The translations under genes were made by a program, and so were the position numbers. The notes under the pieces were generated by a model. That model did not search any database. It saw nothing but the letters and a program-made list of their open reading frames with translations, and was not told the origin of the DNA. Shown here one piece after another: positions 51,519 through 60,606 of a stretch of 64,000 nucleotides of DNA. Numbering within the stretch: position 1 is the first letter of the stretch; the number at the start of each line of letters is the position of its first letter. Origin of the DNA: Gaiellales bacterium (lineage in GTDB: Bacteria; Actinomycetota; Thermoleophilia; Gaiellales; JAICJC01); assembly GCA_036273515.1 (NCBI GenBank), contig DASUHM010000035.1, forward strand, positions 16,758 to 80,757, given 5' to 3'.

Positions 51519-52529
51519 TCAGCGGTCGTGCCGGAAGCCCCAGTCGAGCAGCCGGGTCGCCGCCGCGAACTCGTCGCCGCGCACGTGCAGGAGGACGCCG
51601 ACGACCGTGCGCCCGTGCCGCACCGCGGCGACCGCCAGGCAGTTGCCGGCGGCGGTCGTCGAGCCGGTCTTCACCCCGATCGCGCCGTGATACGACCACA
51701 GCAACCGGTTGCGGCTGACGAACAGGTTGTTCCCGCTCTGGTAGGCACGCTTTCCCACCAGCCGCCGCAGCAGCGGCTTCTCGAGGACGTGCCGGGAGAG
51801 GTCGGCGACGTCCCAGGCCGAGGAGCGGTTGTCGTGGTCGAAGATCCCGGAGGGGTTCGAGTAGTGCGTGTCGGAGAGGCCGAGCTGCCCGGCCTCGGCG
51901 TTCATCCTGGCGACGAACCTCCCCACCGACCCGGCCGTGTGCACCGCGAGCGCGTTCGCGGCATCGTTCGCCGACGCGATCAGCGCCCCGGCGAGCATCT
52001 GCCGCGGCGTCACCTTCCGGCCCGCATGCAGCGAGATCGTGTAGCCGGGCACGCCGACCATCGCGGGCGTGACCAGGAAGGGCCGGTCGAGCTGCTTCGG
52101 GTCGGGCAGGGCGAGCAGCGCCGTCATCAACTTGGTGAGGCTCGCGATCGGCAGCCTTCGGTGCACCTCGTGCCCCCAGAGGACGCTGCCACTCGCGCCG
52201 TCGACCAGGATCCCGGCCGAGACCCGCACCCCCGGGATGTGGACGCGCGATTCGCTCGGCGCGGTCAGCGGGCGCAGGGGCAGCGCCGCCTGAGGCGACG
52301 CGCCCCGCGTGTGGTGGCCCTTCGGCACGGGCGGGCCGATCAGGCCCGCGCTGCGGTCGGTCAGCGGCCACAGCCGGTAGGCGACGAACGCGCTCCCCGC
52401 CGCGATCACCGCGACGAGCACGAGCGCGACGGCGGCGAGCGGCGGGAGCCGCAGCGCGGGCAGGCGGCGGCGACGCCGGCGGCGGCCGGCCTCCAGGCCA
52501 TACAGCGGTGGGCGCACAGGACGGTTCAC
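51519..52529 (-). CDS. D-alanyl-D-alanine carboxypeptidase (PBP5 family)
   Basis: 336 aa. An Arg-rich N-terminus and one membrane helix precede the penicillin-binding fold: SLTK (S~131), SAND and KTGST, all three active-site motifs of class-S11 peptidases. It trims the terminal D-Ala from peptidoglycan pentapeptides outside the membrane. The C-terminal PBP5 stalk is missing. Start uncertain: GTG 52529 is given; GTG 52538 and TTG 52544 are in frame. Divergent from selA, with 23 bp between starts. Confidence 0.87.
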   Translation of the reverse strand: MNRPVRPPLYGLEAGRRRRRRRLPALRLPPLAAVALVLVAVIAAGSAFVAYRLWPLTDRSAGLIGPPVPKGHHTRGASPQAALPLRPLTAPSESRVHIPGVRVSAGILVDGASGSVLWGHEVHRRLPIASLTKLMTALLALPDPKQLDRPFLVTPAMVGVPGYTISLHAGRKVTPRQMLAGALIASANDAANALAVHTAGSVGRFVARMNAEAGQLGLSDTHYSNPSGIFDHDNRSSAWDVADLSRHVLEKPLLRRLVGKRAYQSGNNLFVSRNRLLWSYHGAIGVKTGSTTAAGNCLAVAAVRHGRTVVGVLLHVRGDEFAAATRLLDWGFRHDR

Positions 52530-52539
52530 TCCCACCACG

Positions 52540-52545
52540 TACAAT
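52540..52545 (+). promoter_or_regulatory. -10 box TACAAT, leaderless selA
   Basis: Near-consensus hexamer ending 7 nt before the ATG at 52553. Confidence 0.6.
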
Positions 52546-52552
52546 CGCAGCC

Positions 52553-53851
52553 ATGGCGGCCAACCCGCTACGTCACCTGCCTTCGGTCGACGCGCTGATC
52601 GCCGACGCCTCGGAGCTGGTCGCGACCTACGGCCGCCCCGCGGCCGTCGACGCGCTGCGGGCCGCGCTGGCCGAGGCCCGTGCCGCCGGCGAGGCCCGGC
52701 CGGCCGACCGCCTCCTGGCGCGCGCGGGGGAGCTGCTCGGCCGCCCGCCCAGCCTGCGCCGGGTCCTGAACGCGACCGGCGTCATCGTCCACACCAATCT
52801 CGGCCGGGCGCCGCTGGCCGCCCATGCGCTCGAGCGGGCGCGGGCGGTCGCCTCTGGCTACTCGAACCTCGAGTACGACCTGGCCGCCGGCGCGCGCGGA
52901 TCGCGCCACGACCACCTCGGCGGCCTGCTGGCCGAGCTCACGGGCGCCGAGACCGGCATGGCCGTGAACAACAACGCCGCCGCCGTGCTTCTGAGCCTGG
53001 CCGCCCTCGCCACCGGCCGGGAGGTGATCATCAGCCGCGGCGAGCTGATCGAGATCGGCGACGGCTTCCGGATCCCCGACATCCTCTCCCAGTCCGGCGC
53101 GCGGCTCGTCGAGGTGGGGACGACGAACCGCACGTCGCTGCGCGACTACGAGGCCGCGATCGGCCCCGAGACTGCCGCCATCGTGCGCGTCCACCAGTCG
53201 AACTTCCGCATGGTCGGCTTCACCGCGGCGCCGGCGCTCGGCGAGCTGGCGGAGCTCGCCGGCCGGCGCGACGTGGCGCTGATCGACGACCTCGGCTCGG
53301 GCCAGCTGCTCGACCTGCCGGATCTCGCCGACGAGCCCACCGCGCGCAGCTCCGTCGAGGCCGGCGCGCACGTCGTCTGCTTCTCCGGCGACAAGCTGCT
53401 CGGTGGCCCGCAGGCGGGCGTGATCGCCGGGACGCGGGCCGCCCTCGATCGCATCCGCCGCCACCCATTGGCTCGCGCGATGCGGATCGACAAGCTGTCG
53501 CTGGCCGCGCTCGAGGCGACGCTCGAGCTCTACCGCGACCCCCAGCGGGCGCTGCGCGAGGTGCCGGTGCTGGCGGCCGCCGCCGAGGCGCCCGAGGCGG
53601 TGCGGGAGCGGGCCGGGCGGCTCGCCGAGCGGCTGGGCGGCGACGTCGTCGCCACCACGGCCCGCGTCGGCGGCGGGGCCGTCCCGCTGCTCGAGATCGC
53701 GAGCTTCGCCTGTGCCCTGGACGGGGGCGAGGCCCTCGCCGCGGCCCTGCGGGCGGGCGACCCGCCGGTCGTGGCGCTCGTGCGCGAGGGCCGGGTGCTG
53801 CTCGACTGCCGCACGCTGACCGACGAGCAGTGCCTGCAGATCAGCCTCTGA
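52553..53851 (+). CDS. selA: L-seryl-tRNA(Sec) selenium transferase
   Basis: 432 aa. Contains [21 protein letters not shown], the conserved SelA opening, [16 protein letters not shown] and the PLP lysine in [13 protein letters not shown] near 280. It converts Ser-tRNA(Sec) to Sec-tRNA(Sec) using selenophosphate. Followed by selB, with the putative selB start inside its 3' end. No selC or selD is seen in the window. Confidence 0.95.
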   Translation: MAANPLRHLPSVDALIADASELVATYGRPAAVDALRAALAEARAAGEARPADRLLARAGELLGRPPSLRRVLNATGVIVHTNLGRAPLAAHALERARAVASGYSNLEYDLAAGARGSRHDHLGGLLAELTGAETGMAVNNNAAAVLLSLAALATGREVIISRGELIEIGDGFRIPDILSQSGARLVEVGTTNRTSLRDYEAAIGPETAAIVRVHQSNFRMVGFTAAPALGELAELAGRRDVALIDDLGSGQLLDLPDLADEPTARSSVEAGAHVVCFSGDKLLGGPQAGVIAGTRAALDRIRRHPLARAMRIDKLSLAALEATLELYRDPQRALREVPVLAAAAEAPEAVRERAGRLAERLGGDVVATTARVGGGAVPLLEIASFACALDGGEALAAALRAGDPPVVALVREGRVLLDCRTLTDEQCLQISL

Positions 53852-55326
53852 CGCTCGGCACCGCCGGCCACATCGACCACGGCAAGACGGCGCTCGTCGC
53901 CGCCCTCACCGGCGTCGACACCGACCGCCTGCCCCAGGAGAAGGCGCGCGGGATCTCGATCGAGCTCGGCTACGCACCGCTCGAGCTGCCGTCCGGCCGC
54001 CGCGTGTCCGTGGTCGACGTGCCCGGCCACGAGCGCTTCGTGCGCACGATGGTGGCGGGCGCGACCGGGATCGACCTCTTCCTGCTGGTCGTGGCCGCGG
54101 ACGACGGCGTCATGCCCCAGACGCGTGAGCACCTCGCCATCGTCGAGCTGCTGGACGTGCCGGCGGGCGCGGTCGCGCTGACGAAGCGCGACCTGGTCGA
54201 CGCCGAGCTGGGCGAGCTGGCCCGGCTCGGGATCGAGGAGCTGCTCGACGAGGGGCCGTACGGCGGATCGCAGGTGGTGGAGGTGTCCTCGCGCACCGGC
54301 GCCGGCCTGGACGAGCTGCGGGCGGCGCTCGACGGGCTCGCGGGGCGAGCGGAGCGGCACGCCCTGGAGGGTCCCGTGCGGCTGCCGATCGACCGCGTCT
54401 TCACCCTGCGCGGGATCGGCACCGTCGTGACCGGCACGCTGTGGTCGGGCACGGTGGCGGTCGGCGACCGGCTCGCGATCGAGCCCGGCGGCCGCGAGGC
54501 GCGCGTGCGCAGCGTGCAGGTGCACGACAGCGCGGTCTCCAGGGCCGGCGCCGGTCAGCGGGTCGCGCTTGCCCTGGTCGGCGTCGAGCGCACCCAGGTG
54601 CGGCGCGGGCAGACCGCCGCGACGCCCGGGACGCTACCCCGCTCCTACCGCCTCGACTGCCGCCTGCGCGTGCTCGGCTCGGCGGCGAAGCCGCTTCGTC
54701 ACGGTGAGCTCGTGACCGTCCATCACGGCACGGCGGAGACGCCCGCGACGGTCGTCCTCCGCGACCGGCCGGAGCTGCGGCCGGGCGAGAGCGGCGAGGT
54801 GCAGCTGCGGCTGCGCCGCCCGGTGTCAGCGCTCGCCGGCGATCGGGTGATCCTGCGCCTGACGAGCCCACAGGTGACCGTTGCGGGGGCGACCGTCACC
54901 GATCCGGCCCCGCCCCGCAACCGCATGTCGGCGCGGGCAGCGAAGCCCGAGCCGGCGCCGCCCCGGGAGCGCCCCGGCGTCCCCGAGGCGGCGCTCGCCG
55001 AGCTGGAGGCGCGGCTGGCGGCGACGCCGCTCCAACCGCCCTCGCTCGAGGCCGGCGACGTGGCGGCGGTGGCCGCCCTCGTCGACCAGGGCCGAGCGGT
55101 GCGGGCCGGGCGCGACCTCGCATTCGCGGCGGCGGCGTTCGCCACCGCGCGCGACGCGGCCGTCGAGATCGCGAGCGCCGGCGGCAGCGTCACCCTCGCC
55201 CAGCTGCGCGACCGCCTCGGTATCTCGCGCAAGTACGCCCAGGCGCTGCTCGAGGCGATGGACGCGAACGGCATCACCCGCCGCGTCGGCGACGAGCGCG
55301 TCCTGCGCCGCAAGGCGCGCGAATAG
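53830..55326 (+). CDS. selB: Selenocysteine-specific elongation factor SelB
   Basis: 498 aa. G1 GHIDHGKT near 13-20, DVPGHERFV (G3), TKRD (G4), then EF-Tu-like beta domains and a C-terminal winged-helix part ([38 protein letters not shown]). The C-terminal region is shorter than in E. coli SelB (614 aa), which may mean fewer winged helices contacting the SECIS RNA. GTG 53830 overlaps selA by 22 bp; a start nearer 53848 is possible because the GTPase begins there. Confidence 0.93.
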   Translation: MPADQPLTLGTAGHIDHGKTALVAALTGVDTDRLPQEKARGISIELGYAPLELPSGRRVSVVDVPGHERFVRTMVAGATGIDLFLLVVAADDGVMPQTREHLAIVELLDVPAGAVALTKRDLVDAELGELARLGIEELLDEGPYGGSQVVEVSSRTGAGLDELRAALDGLAGRAERHALEGPVRLPIDRVFTLRGIGTVVTGTLWSGTVAVGDRLAIEPGGREARVRSVQVHDSAVSRAGAGQRVALALVGVERTQVRRGQTAATPGTLPRSYRLDCRLRVLGSAAKPLRHGELVTVHHGTAETPATVVLRDRPELRPGESGEVQLRLRRPVSALAGDRVILRLTSPQVTVAGATVTDPAPPRNRMSARAAKPEPAPPRERPGVPEAALAELEARLAATPLQPPSLEAGDVAAVAALVDQGRAVRAGRDLAFAAAAFATARDAAVEIASAGGSVTLAQLRDRLGISRKYAQALLEAMDANGITRRVGDERVLRRKARE

Positions 55327-55328
55327 CA

Positions 55329-55341
55329 GGGGCCTGGCCCC
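55329..55341. repeat. 13-bp palindrome GGGGCCTGGCCCC
   Basis: Two bases after the selB stop; variant of the REP end palindrome, same core as at 19657-19669. Confidence 0.6.
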
Positions 55342-55376
55342 AGCCATCCATCACGGTTGTCTCAGACCGCGGGTTG

Positions 55377-55382
55377 TACGCT
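55377..55382 (+). promoter_or_regulatory. -10 box TACGCT, leaderless spermidine-synthase-like gene
   Basis: Ends 7 nt before the GTG at 55390. Confidence 0.5.
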
Positions 55383-55389
55383 CTTCCGC

Positions 55390-56868
55390 GTGCGATCGCG
55401 CCTGCTCTACCCGCTGGTGTTCATCGCCGGCGCGTCCACCATGTCGACGGAGATGTGCGCCTCGCGCCTGCTCGCGCCGTTCTTCGGCGCGTCCATCCTG
55501 GTGTGGGCGAACATCATCGGCCTGATCCTGATCTACCTGGCCGTCGGCTACTTCGTCGGCGGCCGCGTGGCCGACCGCTATCCCTCGATGACCGTCATGG
55601 CCCGGCTGATGCTGATCGCGGCGGCGGCCATCGCCGTGCTCCCGTTCATCGCCCAGCCCTTCCTGTCGGCGGCCGTGACCGCGTTCGCGAGCACGTCGGT
55701 GGGCGCCTTCCTGGGCTCGTTCTTCGCCGTCATGCTGCTCTTCTCGATCCCCGTGACGCTGCTCGGGATGGCCTCGCCGTTCGCGGTGCGGCTGGGCGTG
55801 CGCACGGTCGAGGAGGCGGGCGAGGTGTCCGGCCGCATGTACGCCCTCTCGACCATGGGCAGCATCCTGGGCACCTTCGTGCCGGTCGCCCTCCTGATCC
55901 CGGAGATCGGCACCCGCCGAACGATGCTCGGCTCGGCCGCCCTGCTCGCGCTCGCGGCGGCGCCGGCGCTCGGGCGCCGCTACATGCTCGCCCCGGTCGC
56001 GATCGCGGCGATCGCGCTGATCCCGCCCGGGACGGTGAAGCCCGGCAACGGGGTCATGTACGAGGGCGAGTCGGCCTACCAGTTCATCCAGGTGCAGCGG
56101 CTCCCCGACGGCGAGCGTGTCCTGCACCTGAACGAGGGCTGGGCCGACCACTCGGTGTGGCAGCGCAACCAGGTCCTGACCGGCGGCTACTGGGACCAGT
56201 TCCTGCTCGCCCCCCTCCTGCACGGGGAGCCGTTCCGGAACCTGGCCATGATCGGCTACGCCGGCGGCACCGTCGGCCGCGCCTACGGGTCGTACTGGCC
56301 GCAGGTGCGGATCCAGGGCATCGAGCTCGACCCGCAGGTGACCGCGGTCGGGCGGCGCTACTTCGGCCTCGCGTCCAACCCGCGCGTTTCCGTGGCGACC
56401 GCCGACGGGCGGGTCTACCTCGAGACCCACGACACCCGCTACGACGCGATCTTCCTGGACGCCTTCCAGCAGCCCTATATCCCGTTCTACCTGACGACCC
56501 AGGAGTTCTGGGGGCTTGCGTCCGACCGGCTGAAGGCGCGCGGCATGGTGATGGCGAACATCGGGCGCATCCCCGACGACGACAGCCTCGCCCGCGACAT
56601 CGCCGGGACGATGGCCACCCGGTTCGCGTCGGTCTTCCTGTGGCGGCAGAGCGGCTACAACGACATGGTGATCGGCTTCCGCCACCCCGTCAGCCGGGCC
56701 ATACTCGCCCACCGGCTGCTGCGCGCGCCCTATCCGCTCGAGCCGGCGGCGGCGCTCGCCCGGCACCTGCGCCCGATCGGGCCGTCGAGCACCCCACTCA
56801 CCGACGACAAGGCGCCGATCGAGTGGATGACCGACAACATGATCATCCAGTACGTCTCGGCCCACTGA
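55390..56868 (+). CDS. Membrane protein fused to a spermidine-synthase-like domain
   Basis: 492 aa. Six or seven N-terminal helices (~6-215; MCASRLLAPFFGASILVWANIIGLILIYLAVGYFVGG-like) resemble the transporter-like part of fused MFS/spermidine synthase proteins. The C-terminal half is a Rossmann methyltransferase-like fold with IGYAGGTVGRAY (~288), IELDPQV and DAIFLDAFQ. Many such proteins lack aminopropyltransferase residues, so polyamine synthesis is not assured. The distant speB gene does not prove a link. mobA follows after 2 bp. Confidence 0.78.
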   Translation: MRSRLLYPLVFIAGASTMSTEMCASRLLAPFFGASILVWANIIGLILIYLAVGYFVGGRVADRYPSMTVMARLMLIAAAAIAVLPFIAQPFLSAAVTAFASTSVGAFLGSFFAVMLLFSIPVTLLGMASPFAVRLGVRTVEEAGEVSGRMYALSTMGSILGTFVPVALLIPEIGTRRTMLGSAALLALAAAPALGRRYMLAPVAIAAIALIPPGTVKPGNGVMYEGESAYQFIQVQRLPDGERVLHLNEGWADHSVWQRNQVLTGGYWDQFLLAPLLHGEPFRNLAMIGYAGGTVGRAYGSYWPQVRIQGIELDPQVTAVGRRYFGLASNPRVSVATADGRVYLETHDTRYDAIFLDAFQQPYIPFYLTTQEFWGLASDRLKARGMVMANIGRIPDDDSLARDIAGTMATRFASVFLWRQSGYNDMVIGFRHPVSRAILAHRLLRAPYPLEPAAALARHLRPIGPSSTPLTDDKAPIEWMTDNMIIQYVSAH

Positions 56869-56870
56869 CG

Positions 56871-57464
56871 GTGGCGGACGCGGCCGCGATCGTCCTTGCC
56901 GGCGGCGGATCGCGCCGCATGGGCCGGCCCAAGGCGCTGCTCGACTGGCACGGGACCCCGCTCGTCCACCACGTCGCCTCGATCCTGGCCGCCGTCTGCG
57001 ACCCCGTCGTGGTCGTCGCCGCACCGGGAGACGACCTGCCCCTCCCGGAGGGCGTCGAGCGGACAGAGGACGCCGTGGAGAACCGTGGGCCGCTGGAGGG
57101 CGTCGCGGCGGGGATGCGCGCCGTCGGCGGCCGCGCAGGCGCCGTCTTCCTGGCCGCGACCGACCTCCCGCTCCTGCAGCCGCAGGTCGTCTCGGAGCTC
57201 GTCGCGGCATTGCCGGGCTACGACGCGGCCGTTCCGGTCGTCGCGGGCCACGACCAGACCCTGGCCGCCGCCTACGACGCCCGCACGCTCCTGCGCGCCC
57301 GGGAGCTGCTCGCCGCAGGGCGGCCGCGGATCGCCGCGCTGCTCGACGGCGCCCGCGTCGCCCGCATCCACGCCCAGAGCCTGTCCCACCCCGACTCCGT
57401 GCGCAACGCGAACACGCCCGAGGAGTACGCGCGCCTGCTGGCGCTCAGTCGACCGACTCGTTGA
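56871..57464 (+). CDS. mobA: Molybdenum cofactor nucleotidyltransferase, MobA-like
   Basis: 197 aa. Starts AAIVLAGGGSRRMGRPKALLDW, the nucleotide-binding signature, and has FLAATDLPLLQP near 85-96. MobA attaches GMP to molybdopterin; MocA-like CMP transferases and other NTP transferases share this fold. The nearby moaX-type gene supports a cofactor role. Its end overlaps the dedA 3' end by 20 bp. Confidence 0.82.
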   Translation: MADAAAIVLAGGGSRRMGRPKALLDWHGTPLVHHVASILAAVCDPVVVVAAPGDDLPLPEGVERTEDAVENRGPLEGVAAGMRAVGGRAGAVFLAATDLPLLQPQVVSELVAALPGYDAAVPVVAGHDQTLAAAYDARTLLRARELLAAGRPRIAALLDGARVARIHAQSLSHPDSVRNANTPEEYARLLALSRPTR

Positions 57465-58083
57465 CCGGCGCGGGCGGTGCGGACGGGTTGCGGCGCCGCT
57501 GCGAGCGGCGCCAGACGATGTGGCCGATGATCGTGAGCGTCACGGCCAGCAGGCCGGCGAAGCCGATCGCCTCGAACAGGTTGGATGCGCTCGACCCGAG
57601 AACGTAGGCGGCAGTGCCGACCGTGCACACCCAGCCGATCGCGCCGAGGGCGTTGAAGACGAAGAATCGCCGCCAGGGCATCTCGTTCACGCCGGCGAGC
57701 AGGGCCGCGGTGAAGCGCAGCACCGGCAGCCAGCGGCCGAAGAAGACCGTCTTGCCGCCGTGACGGGCGAAGAAGTGCTCGCCCTCCGCGACGAACTGGC
57801 GCCGCTGCCGCTCCCAGCGGCCGGGTGCGAGCAGCACGCGGTGGCCTACCCGGCGCCCGAACAGGTAGCCGAGGTTGTCGCCGATGATCGCGGCCGAGAT
57901 CGCGACCACGAAGACCACCGGCAGCGACAGGTTCCCGGCCGACGCCAGCACGCCGGCCGCGATCAGACTGGTCTCGCCCGGTACCGGCGCCCCGGCCGAC
58001 TCGACCAGGATCAGCGCGAACAGCACCGCGTACCCCAGGTTGGCCGGAACGTGGTAGATCGAGATGGCGAGCAGCAGCGAGAT
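57445..58083 (-). CDS. DedA/SNARE-associated family membrane protein
   Basis: 212 aa with ~5 helices. Contains ESAGAPVPGETSLIAAGVLA (~30-50), GDNLGYLFGRRVG and FGRWLPVLRFTAALLAGVNEMPWRRFFVFN, the DedA signature; these proteins support lipid flipping and membrane potential. Start: AAGGAGG (58091-58097) sits exactly 7 nt before an ATC codon at 58083 and 6 nt after a TACCAT box, with no ATG, GTG or TTG in range, so I propose an ATC start. The only upstream ATG (58173) would lie before the promoter. Confidence 0.78.
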   Translation of the reverse strand: MSLLLAISIYHVPANLGYAVLFALILVESAGAPVPGETSLIAAGVLASAGNLSLPVVFVVAISAAIIGDNLGYLFGRRVGHRVLLAPGRWERQRRQFVAEGEHFFARHGGKTVFFGRWLPVLRFTAALLAGVNEMPWRRFFVFNALGAIGWVCTVGTAAYVLGSSASNLFEAIGFAGLLAVTLTIIGHIVWRRSQRRRNPSAPPAPVNESVD

Positions 58084-58103
58084 GAGCGAGCCTCCTTCGC
58101 CTG

Positions 58104-58109
58104 ATGGTA
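58104..58109 (-). promoter_or_regulatory. -10 box TACCAT for dedA
   Basis: Followed at once by the AAGGAGG site (58091-58097), giving a minimal ~14-nt leader ending at the ATC proposed as start. Confidence 0.45.
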
Positions 58110-58171
58110 GCCAGACCTGGTTCCGATCCAGATTTGCAGGAGACGCCGGGCGGCCGCAGAACCTCGCCCGC

Positions 58172-58390
58172 ATGGAAAATCTCGACCTGAGTCAAGCCGA
58201 GGGGATGCCGATCCTCGCGCGGATCGTCGTGCCCCTGATGGCCGTCGAGCGCGAGGCGATCGGCGAGGTGCGGGGTATGTCCCGCGAGTTCTGCCAGGTG
58301 CCACTGCCTCCCGCTGCCCGCGTGGTGCAGGCGGAGCGCACGGAGGGCGCCTGGGTCGTCTGGTACGTCGAGAAGGTCGACGCGATCTAG
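58172..58390 (+). CDS. Hypothetical protein, 72 aa
   Basis: MENLDLSQAEGMPILARIVV then a segment through VRGMSREFCQVPLPPAARVV to WVVWYVEKVDAI. No signal peptide or membrane helix; one cysteine. Not recognised. Divergent from dedA; its stop TAG abuts the His-rich gene's stop with no gap (TAGCTA at 58388-58393). No clear ribosome-binding site. Confidence 0.55.
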   Translation: MENLDLSQAEGMPILARIVVPLMAVEREAIGEVRGMSREFCQVPLPPAARVVQAERTEGAWVVWYVEKVDAI

Positions 58391-59161
58391 CTACCGGTGG
58401 TGCCGGTGGTGGTGCTCGCCGCCCGCGTGGCGGTGGCGCCGGAACCCGCCTGAGCGGATCGTGCGATGGTGGTGGCCGCTGCGGTGGTGGCTGCCGCCGT
58501 GGTGCACATGCCGCACGTGCGCGTCGCCACGGTGGTGCACGCGGCCCTGATGGGGGTGGCCAACCGGCCGGTGGTGGCTGTGATGGGCGTGGTGCGGGCG
58601 GTGATGGACGTGGTGCCCGGCGCGTTGGTGCCGGCCACCGTGATGGCGGCGCATCCCGTGATGGTTACTCCGCTCGTGTCCATAACGACCGTTGTGATGG
58701 CGCTCTGCGTGCTCACGAAGGCCGTGGTGACCATGCCCGTGGCGATGATGGCCGTGACTGCGGTTGTGACCGTGCCGGTGATGGCGATCGTCGCGCCGCG
58801 AGACAGCCGCATGGTGCCCCCCGCGGTGCTTCGGAGCCGAGCCGTGCGCCACGGGCGTCGTCGCGCTGCTCGTGGTCGAGACCGGCGCGACGGCGGGCGG
58901 CGATACGGGCACGACCGCCGCGAGCACGTGGGTGCGATGTGCAGGCGGCGAGGTGTGGAAGAGCGCCGTGAAGCTGCCGGCGTCGGCGCGCACGAAGCTG
59001 CCGAAGTTCGGCACCGTGAGCGCGTTCGGCGCCGTCAGCGCGAGCGCGGCGAGCACGGCATACACGGTCATGAGGGCAGCGCCGAGCGCGACCGCGGCGA
59101 CCATGCCGCGCGATCGCGGAACCATCCAGGACCCTGCCGTTTCGCTGCTCCAGACTTCCAT
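58391..59161 (-). CDS. Histidine-rich membrane-anchored or secreted protein
   Basis: 256 aa. One hydrophobic helix at ~20-43, a Ser/Thr/Pro/Val linker to ~105, then a ~145-residue tail with about fifty histidines, mostly as HH and HHH pairs mixed with Arg and Gly. With the N-terminus in, the tail would face outside. Such tails bind Ni, Zn, Cu or Co. No catalytic domain is seen. It is 77 bp downstream of the MATE exporter on the same strand, with a possible CsoR-type operator between them. Low complexity makes homology unreliable. Confidence 0.65.
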   Translation of the reverse strand: MEVWSSETAGSWMVPRSRGMVAAVALGAALMTVYAVLAALALTAPNALTVPNFGSFVRADAGSFTALFHTSPPAHRTHVLAAVVPVSPPAVAPVSTTSSATTPVAHGSAPKHRGGHHAAVSRRDDRHHRHGHNRSHGHHRHGHGHHGLREHAERHHNGRYGHERSNHHGMRRHHGGRHQRAGHHVHHRPHHAHHSHHRPVGHPHQGRVHHRGDAHVRHVHHGGSHHRSGHHHRTIRSGGFRRHRHAGGEHHHRHHR

Positions 59162-59181
59162 GCTTCAGACCCCCCGTAGAT

Positions 59182-59201
59182 ATACGGGTTCCGGGGGGTA
59201 T
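59182..59201. promoter_or_regulatory. Possible CsoR/RcnR-type metal operator
   Basis: ATAC followed by G-rich sequence and GGGGGGTAT: ATACGGGTTCCGGGGGGTAT. Metal-sensing CsoR/RcnR regulators bind G/C-tract sites flanked by ATA/TAT. Lies 21 bp upstream of the His-rich gene, next to a TATATCT sequence; a CCCC-GAAA-GGGG hairpin follows at 59210-59221. Confidence 0.35.
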
Positions 59202-59238
59202 GTCATGTGCCCCGAAAGGGGGAATGTGCAGCAGGTTT

Positions 59239-60567
59239 CTATGCAGCCTCGTCGGCGAGCCGGGCGCCGCCGATCAGCCACCGCCGGCCACGCCAGCGGG
59301 CAAATCCGATCGCGGTCCGGATCCAGATGAAGGCCGAGATGCCGATCCAGATCCCGGCCAGCCCCCAGCCGAAGCTGGCGGTCGCGAGCGTGATCGGCAG
59401 GTAGCCGAGAACCGCGGCAGCGGCGGTCACGTTGCGCATGAAGCGCAGGTCGCCCGCCCCGAACAGGATGCCGTCGAGCGCGAACACCCATCCGTTCAAG
59501 GGCATCATCAGCACGAGGAACGGCCAGAGGACGTGCGCCTTGTCGATGACCGCCGGGTCGGACGTGAACGCGCGCGGGATGACGGCGTAGCCCGCGGCCA
59601 GGACGGCCGCGAAGCCGATCCCGAGCAGCGCCCCCGCCCACAGGAGGCGGCGGCCGAGGGCGAGCGCCGCGTCGATCTGCCCGGCGCCGAGCAGGCGCCC
59701 GACCAGCGCCTGGGCGGCGATCGCCGTCGAGTCGAGGAAGAGCGCGCAGAACGTCCAGATCTGGGCGCCGATCTGGTGAGCTGCCAGGGTCGTGTCGCCG
59801 ATCCTCGCGGCCACCGAGGCGGCCACGGTGAACGCGACGAAGAACGAGGCCGTGCGCAGCGTCAGGTCGCGGGCGGCGGCGAACTGCAGCCGGATCCGCT
59901 CGAGCGAGGGCCGCAGCGAGACGCCGCGGCGGGAGAGCAGCACGAGGAACACGAGGCCGGAGGCGGCCTGGGCGACCACGTTCGCGATGGCGGAGCCGCG
60001 GATCCCCATCCCGGCGCCGAACACCAGGGTCGCGGACAGCGCGATGCTGGCCAGGTTCGCGAGGCCGATCACGACGAGCGGCGTGCGCGTGTCCTGGAGC
60101 GCGCGCATCCAGCCCTGGGCGGCGGCCGTGACGAGCACGAAGGGCGCCCCGAGCGCCGCGATCCGCATCCAGCGCAGCGCCTGTACCGAGGCGGCGGTGT
60201 TGCCGCCGGCCATCGCGTGCATCGCCGGGGCGGCCACGATCTCGACCCCGATGACGAGGATCACTCCCAGCCCGAGCGCCAGCCAGGTCGCCTGCACGCC
60301 CACGTCGAGCGCCTCGTCGACCTGCCCGGCGCCGTACAGCCGGGCCGCCCGCGCGGTCGTCCCGTACTCGAGGAACGTGCAGAAGCCGAAGATCTCCGAG
60401 AGCAGCAGGCCGGCCAGCGCGAGCCCGGCCAGCGGCACCGTCCCCAGATGGCCGATGATGGCCGTGTCGCCCAGCACGTAGAGCGGCTCCGCGATGAGCG
60501 CGCCGAGCGCGGGGATGGCGAGCCAGAGCACCTCGCGGTCGGTCGGCATCCCGGGCGGGCGGCTCAT
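59239..60567 (-). CDS. MATE-family efflux transporter (DinF-like)
   Basis: 442 aa with 12 predicted helices in two similar halves. ADTAIIGHLG-like sequence (GDTAIIGHLGTVPLAGLAL) near 36-54 is the MATE/DinF hallmark. Exchanges cationic compounds for Na+ or H+. ATG 60567 is chosen over an in-frame GTG at 60612; 53 bp separate it from the divergent homocysteine-methyltransferase-like gene. The His-rich gene follows it. Confidence 0.86.
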   Translation of the reverse strand: MSRPPGMPTDREVLWLAIPALGALIAEPLYVLGDTAIIGHLGTVPLAGLALAGLLLSEIFGFCTFLEYGTTARAARLYGAGQVDEALDVGVQATWLALGLGVILVIGVEIVAAPAMHAMAGGNTAASVQALRWMRIAALGAPFVLVTAAAQGWMRALQDTRTPLVVIGLANLASIALSATLVFGAGMGIRGSAIANVVAQAASGLVFLVLLSRRGVSLRPSLERIRLQFAAARDLTLRTASFFVAFTVAASVAARIGDTTLAAHQIGAQIWTFCALFLDSTAIAAQALVGRLLGAGQIDAALALGRRLLWAGALLGIGFAAVLAAGYAVIPRAFTSDPAVIDKAHVLWPFLVLMMPLNGWVFALDGILFGAGDLRFMRNVTAAAAVLGYLPITLATASFGWGLAGIWIGISAFIWIRTAIGFARWRGRRWLIGGARLADEAA

Positions 60568-60606
60568 GGTCGATAGTCTTGCGGGCGCGCCAGGCAGCGG
60601 TGGAGG

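Noticed and set aside
58466..59179. Val/Ala/Met-rich plus-strand frame opposite the His-rich gene
   Set aside because: Complement of His codons (GTG/ATG) produces this composition; no start signal or motif.
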